A stretch of 64,000 nucleotides of DNA from Streptacidiphilus sp041262165. Lineage in GTDB: Bacteria > Actinomycetota > Actinomycetes > Streptomycetales > Streptomycetaceae. Numbering within the stretch: position 1 is the first letter of the stretch; each line of letters begins with the position of its first letter. The position numbers were made by a program, and so were the translations under genes. Shown piece after piece: positions 63,216-64,000 of this stretch. Where the stretch lies: positions 1 to 64,000 of the forward strand of contig NZ_JBGCBY010000020.1 of assembly GCF_041262165.1 (NCBI RefSeq), read 5' to 3'. The notes under the pieces were generated by a model. It was given only the letters and a program-made list of their open reading frames with translations. It had not been told where the DNA came from and did not search any database.

Positions 63216-64000
63216 CTAGCAGCTGAGGTTGTTGCCGGCCGGGACGCCCAGGATCTGGGTGAACTGCTGGTAGTCGTTGATCCGGTCCTGCATCTCGGCG
63301 GTGTTGTTGCCGTTGCACTCCAGGCTGCCGTTGATGGTGCGGATGGTCTGGCCGAAGCCCGCGCCGTTGACCATGGCGTTGTGCGAGGTCATGGTGCCGG
63401 CGCCGGTCGAGGTGTTCCAGTACCAAAGGCCGGTCTTCCAGGCCACGGAGGCGTCGTTCTGCACCAGGTACGGGTTGTCCAACAGGTCGATGCCGAGCGC
63501 GTCCCCGGCCGCCTTGTAGTTGAAGTTCCAGCTGATCTGCAGCGGGCCGCGCCCGTAGTACGCCGCCTGGCCGGCCGGGCAGCCGTAGGACTGGCTGTAG
63601 TCGCAGTAGGTCGGGTAGTTGGCGGTGTTGATCTCAACGATGTAGACCAGCCCGCCGGTCTCGTGGTCGACGTTCGCCAGGAACGCCGCAGCCTCCTGCT
63701 TCTTGACGGTGTCGCTGCCGGTGGTGGCGAAGCCCGGGTAGGCGCTGAGCGCCGCGGTCAGGCCGCTGTAGGTGTAGAAGGAATTCCGGTTCGGGAACAT
63801 CTGGTTGAACTGGGCCTCGCTGACCACGAAGCTGCCGGGTGGGGTGGTCGAACCTCCGCCGGTGGAGAGGTTGAAGGACTGGGCCGCGGTGCCGTTGCAG
63901 GTGTACTGCTGCAGCTGGACGCTGTCCGTCGTGGAGGCGGACGGGACGTCCAGGCACTTGCCGCTGAAGCGGTTGACGAAGTGGTAGGTGCTGCCGGACT
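63216..64000 (-). CDS. Secreted chitinase, CBM13-linker-GH19, N-terminus outside window
   Basis: The frame is open to the right edge, so the start and signal peptide are missing. The visible N-terminal part is the end of a ricin-type CBM13 lectin unit: SGKCLDVPSASTTDSVQLQQ, then YTCNGTAAQSFNL, with the QxF/W-type motif. A Gly/Ser/Thr/Pro linker follows (~63836-63870). The catalytic domain begins FVVSEAQFNQMFPNRNSFYT and is a GH19 family lysozyme-like fold with the acid Glu in ANVDHETGGL and the substrate-cleft segment YYGRGPLQISWNFNYKAAG. It ends with NNLSC. GH19 enzymes cut chitin by inversion, and CBM13 helps bind polysaccharide. The usual short starts inside this frame are not the real start. 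Confidence 0.93.
   Translation of the reverse strand, partial: SGSTYHFVNRFSGKCLDVPSASTTDSVQLQQYTCNGTAAQSFNLSTGGGSTTPPGSFVVSEAQFNQMFPNRNSFYTYSGLTAALSAYPGFATTGSDTVKKQEAAAFLANVDHETGGLVYIVEINTANYPTYCDYSQSYGCPAGQAAYYGRGPLQISWNFNYKAAGDALGIDLLDNPYLVQNDASVAWKTGLWYWNTSTGAGTMTSHNAMVNGAGFGQTIRTINGSLECNGNNTAEMQDRINDYQQFTQILGVPAGNNLSC

Noticed and set aside
63216..63827. Chitinase starting at the internal codon at 63827
   Set aside because: The frame continues upstream through a linker and CBM13 motifs to the window edge, so the internal start is not real.

Overview
This window is high-GC actinobacterial DNA, most likely from Streptomyces or a close relative. The grounds are strong G/C third-position bias, GTG/TTG starts with AGGAGG-type ribosome sites, a modular type I polyketide synthase (PKS), many TetR/AraC/PadR/ECF regulators and several secreted hydrolases.

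Region 1 (1-24212) is the end of a polyketide gene cluster. A giant PKS enters from the left edge and supplies the end of one module plus three full modules. A second, single-module PKS follows. Every complete acyltransferase has malonyl-type motifs. One module carries DH+KR and the others KR only, so the product should be polyol-like. Both PKS proteins end in docking domains and no thioesterase is present, so the chain must pass to a PKS outside the window. A DUF5988-like small protein and an acyl-CoA carboxylase beta subunit follow. The carboxylase has Ile at the specificity position, which fits malonyl-CoA supply.

Region 2 (24338-31211) holds a GNAT-AAA+ ATPase fusion, an NmrA-like NAD(P)-binding protein behind a promoter with tandem repeats, and a coupled pair: a GlgX debranching enzyme and an unusual AGE-epimerase-STAS fusion.

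Region 3 (31285-38319, mostly minus strand) has a VOC protein, a stand-alone STAS protein, a tetR-oxidoreductase operon with a clear operator, a secreted isoamylase with a maltose-regulator-like palindrome upstream, and a secreted beta-propeller protein.

Region 4 (38842-53783) is a patchwork of small stress, detoxification and regulatory genes. It includes three copies (one decayed) of an AraC-VOC module, a PadR-ABC-FtsX operon, hemerythrin, an Lrp regulator divergent from a PanE-like reductase and aminotransferase, a DGPF protein followed by a dead ECF sigma gene, and a TetR/hydrolase divergent pair.

Region 5 (53919-64000) has acetyltransferases, a DUF3068 protein, a multicopper oxidase with an iron-box-like site upstream, secreted proteins, an ECF sigma factor divergent from a RibD-like reductase, and a secreted CBM13-GH19 chitinase that runs off the right edge.

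From 36 kb onward gene relics are frequent: LuxR tail, lipoprotein stub, flavin-oxidase tail, AraC tail, IS630-like fragment, ECF sigma stub and a transposase tail. This is typical of a fast-evolving chromosome arm. All family assignments come from reading motifs by eye; no database search was run.
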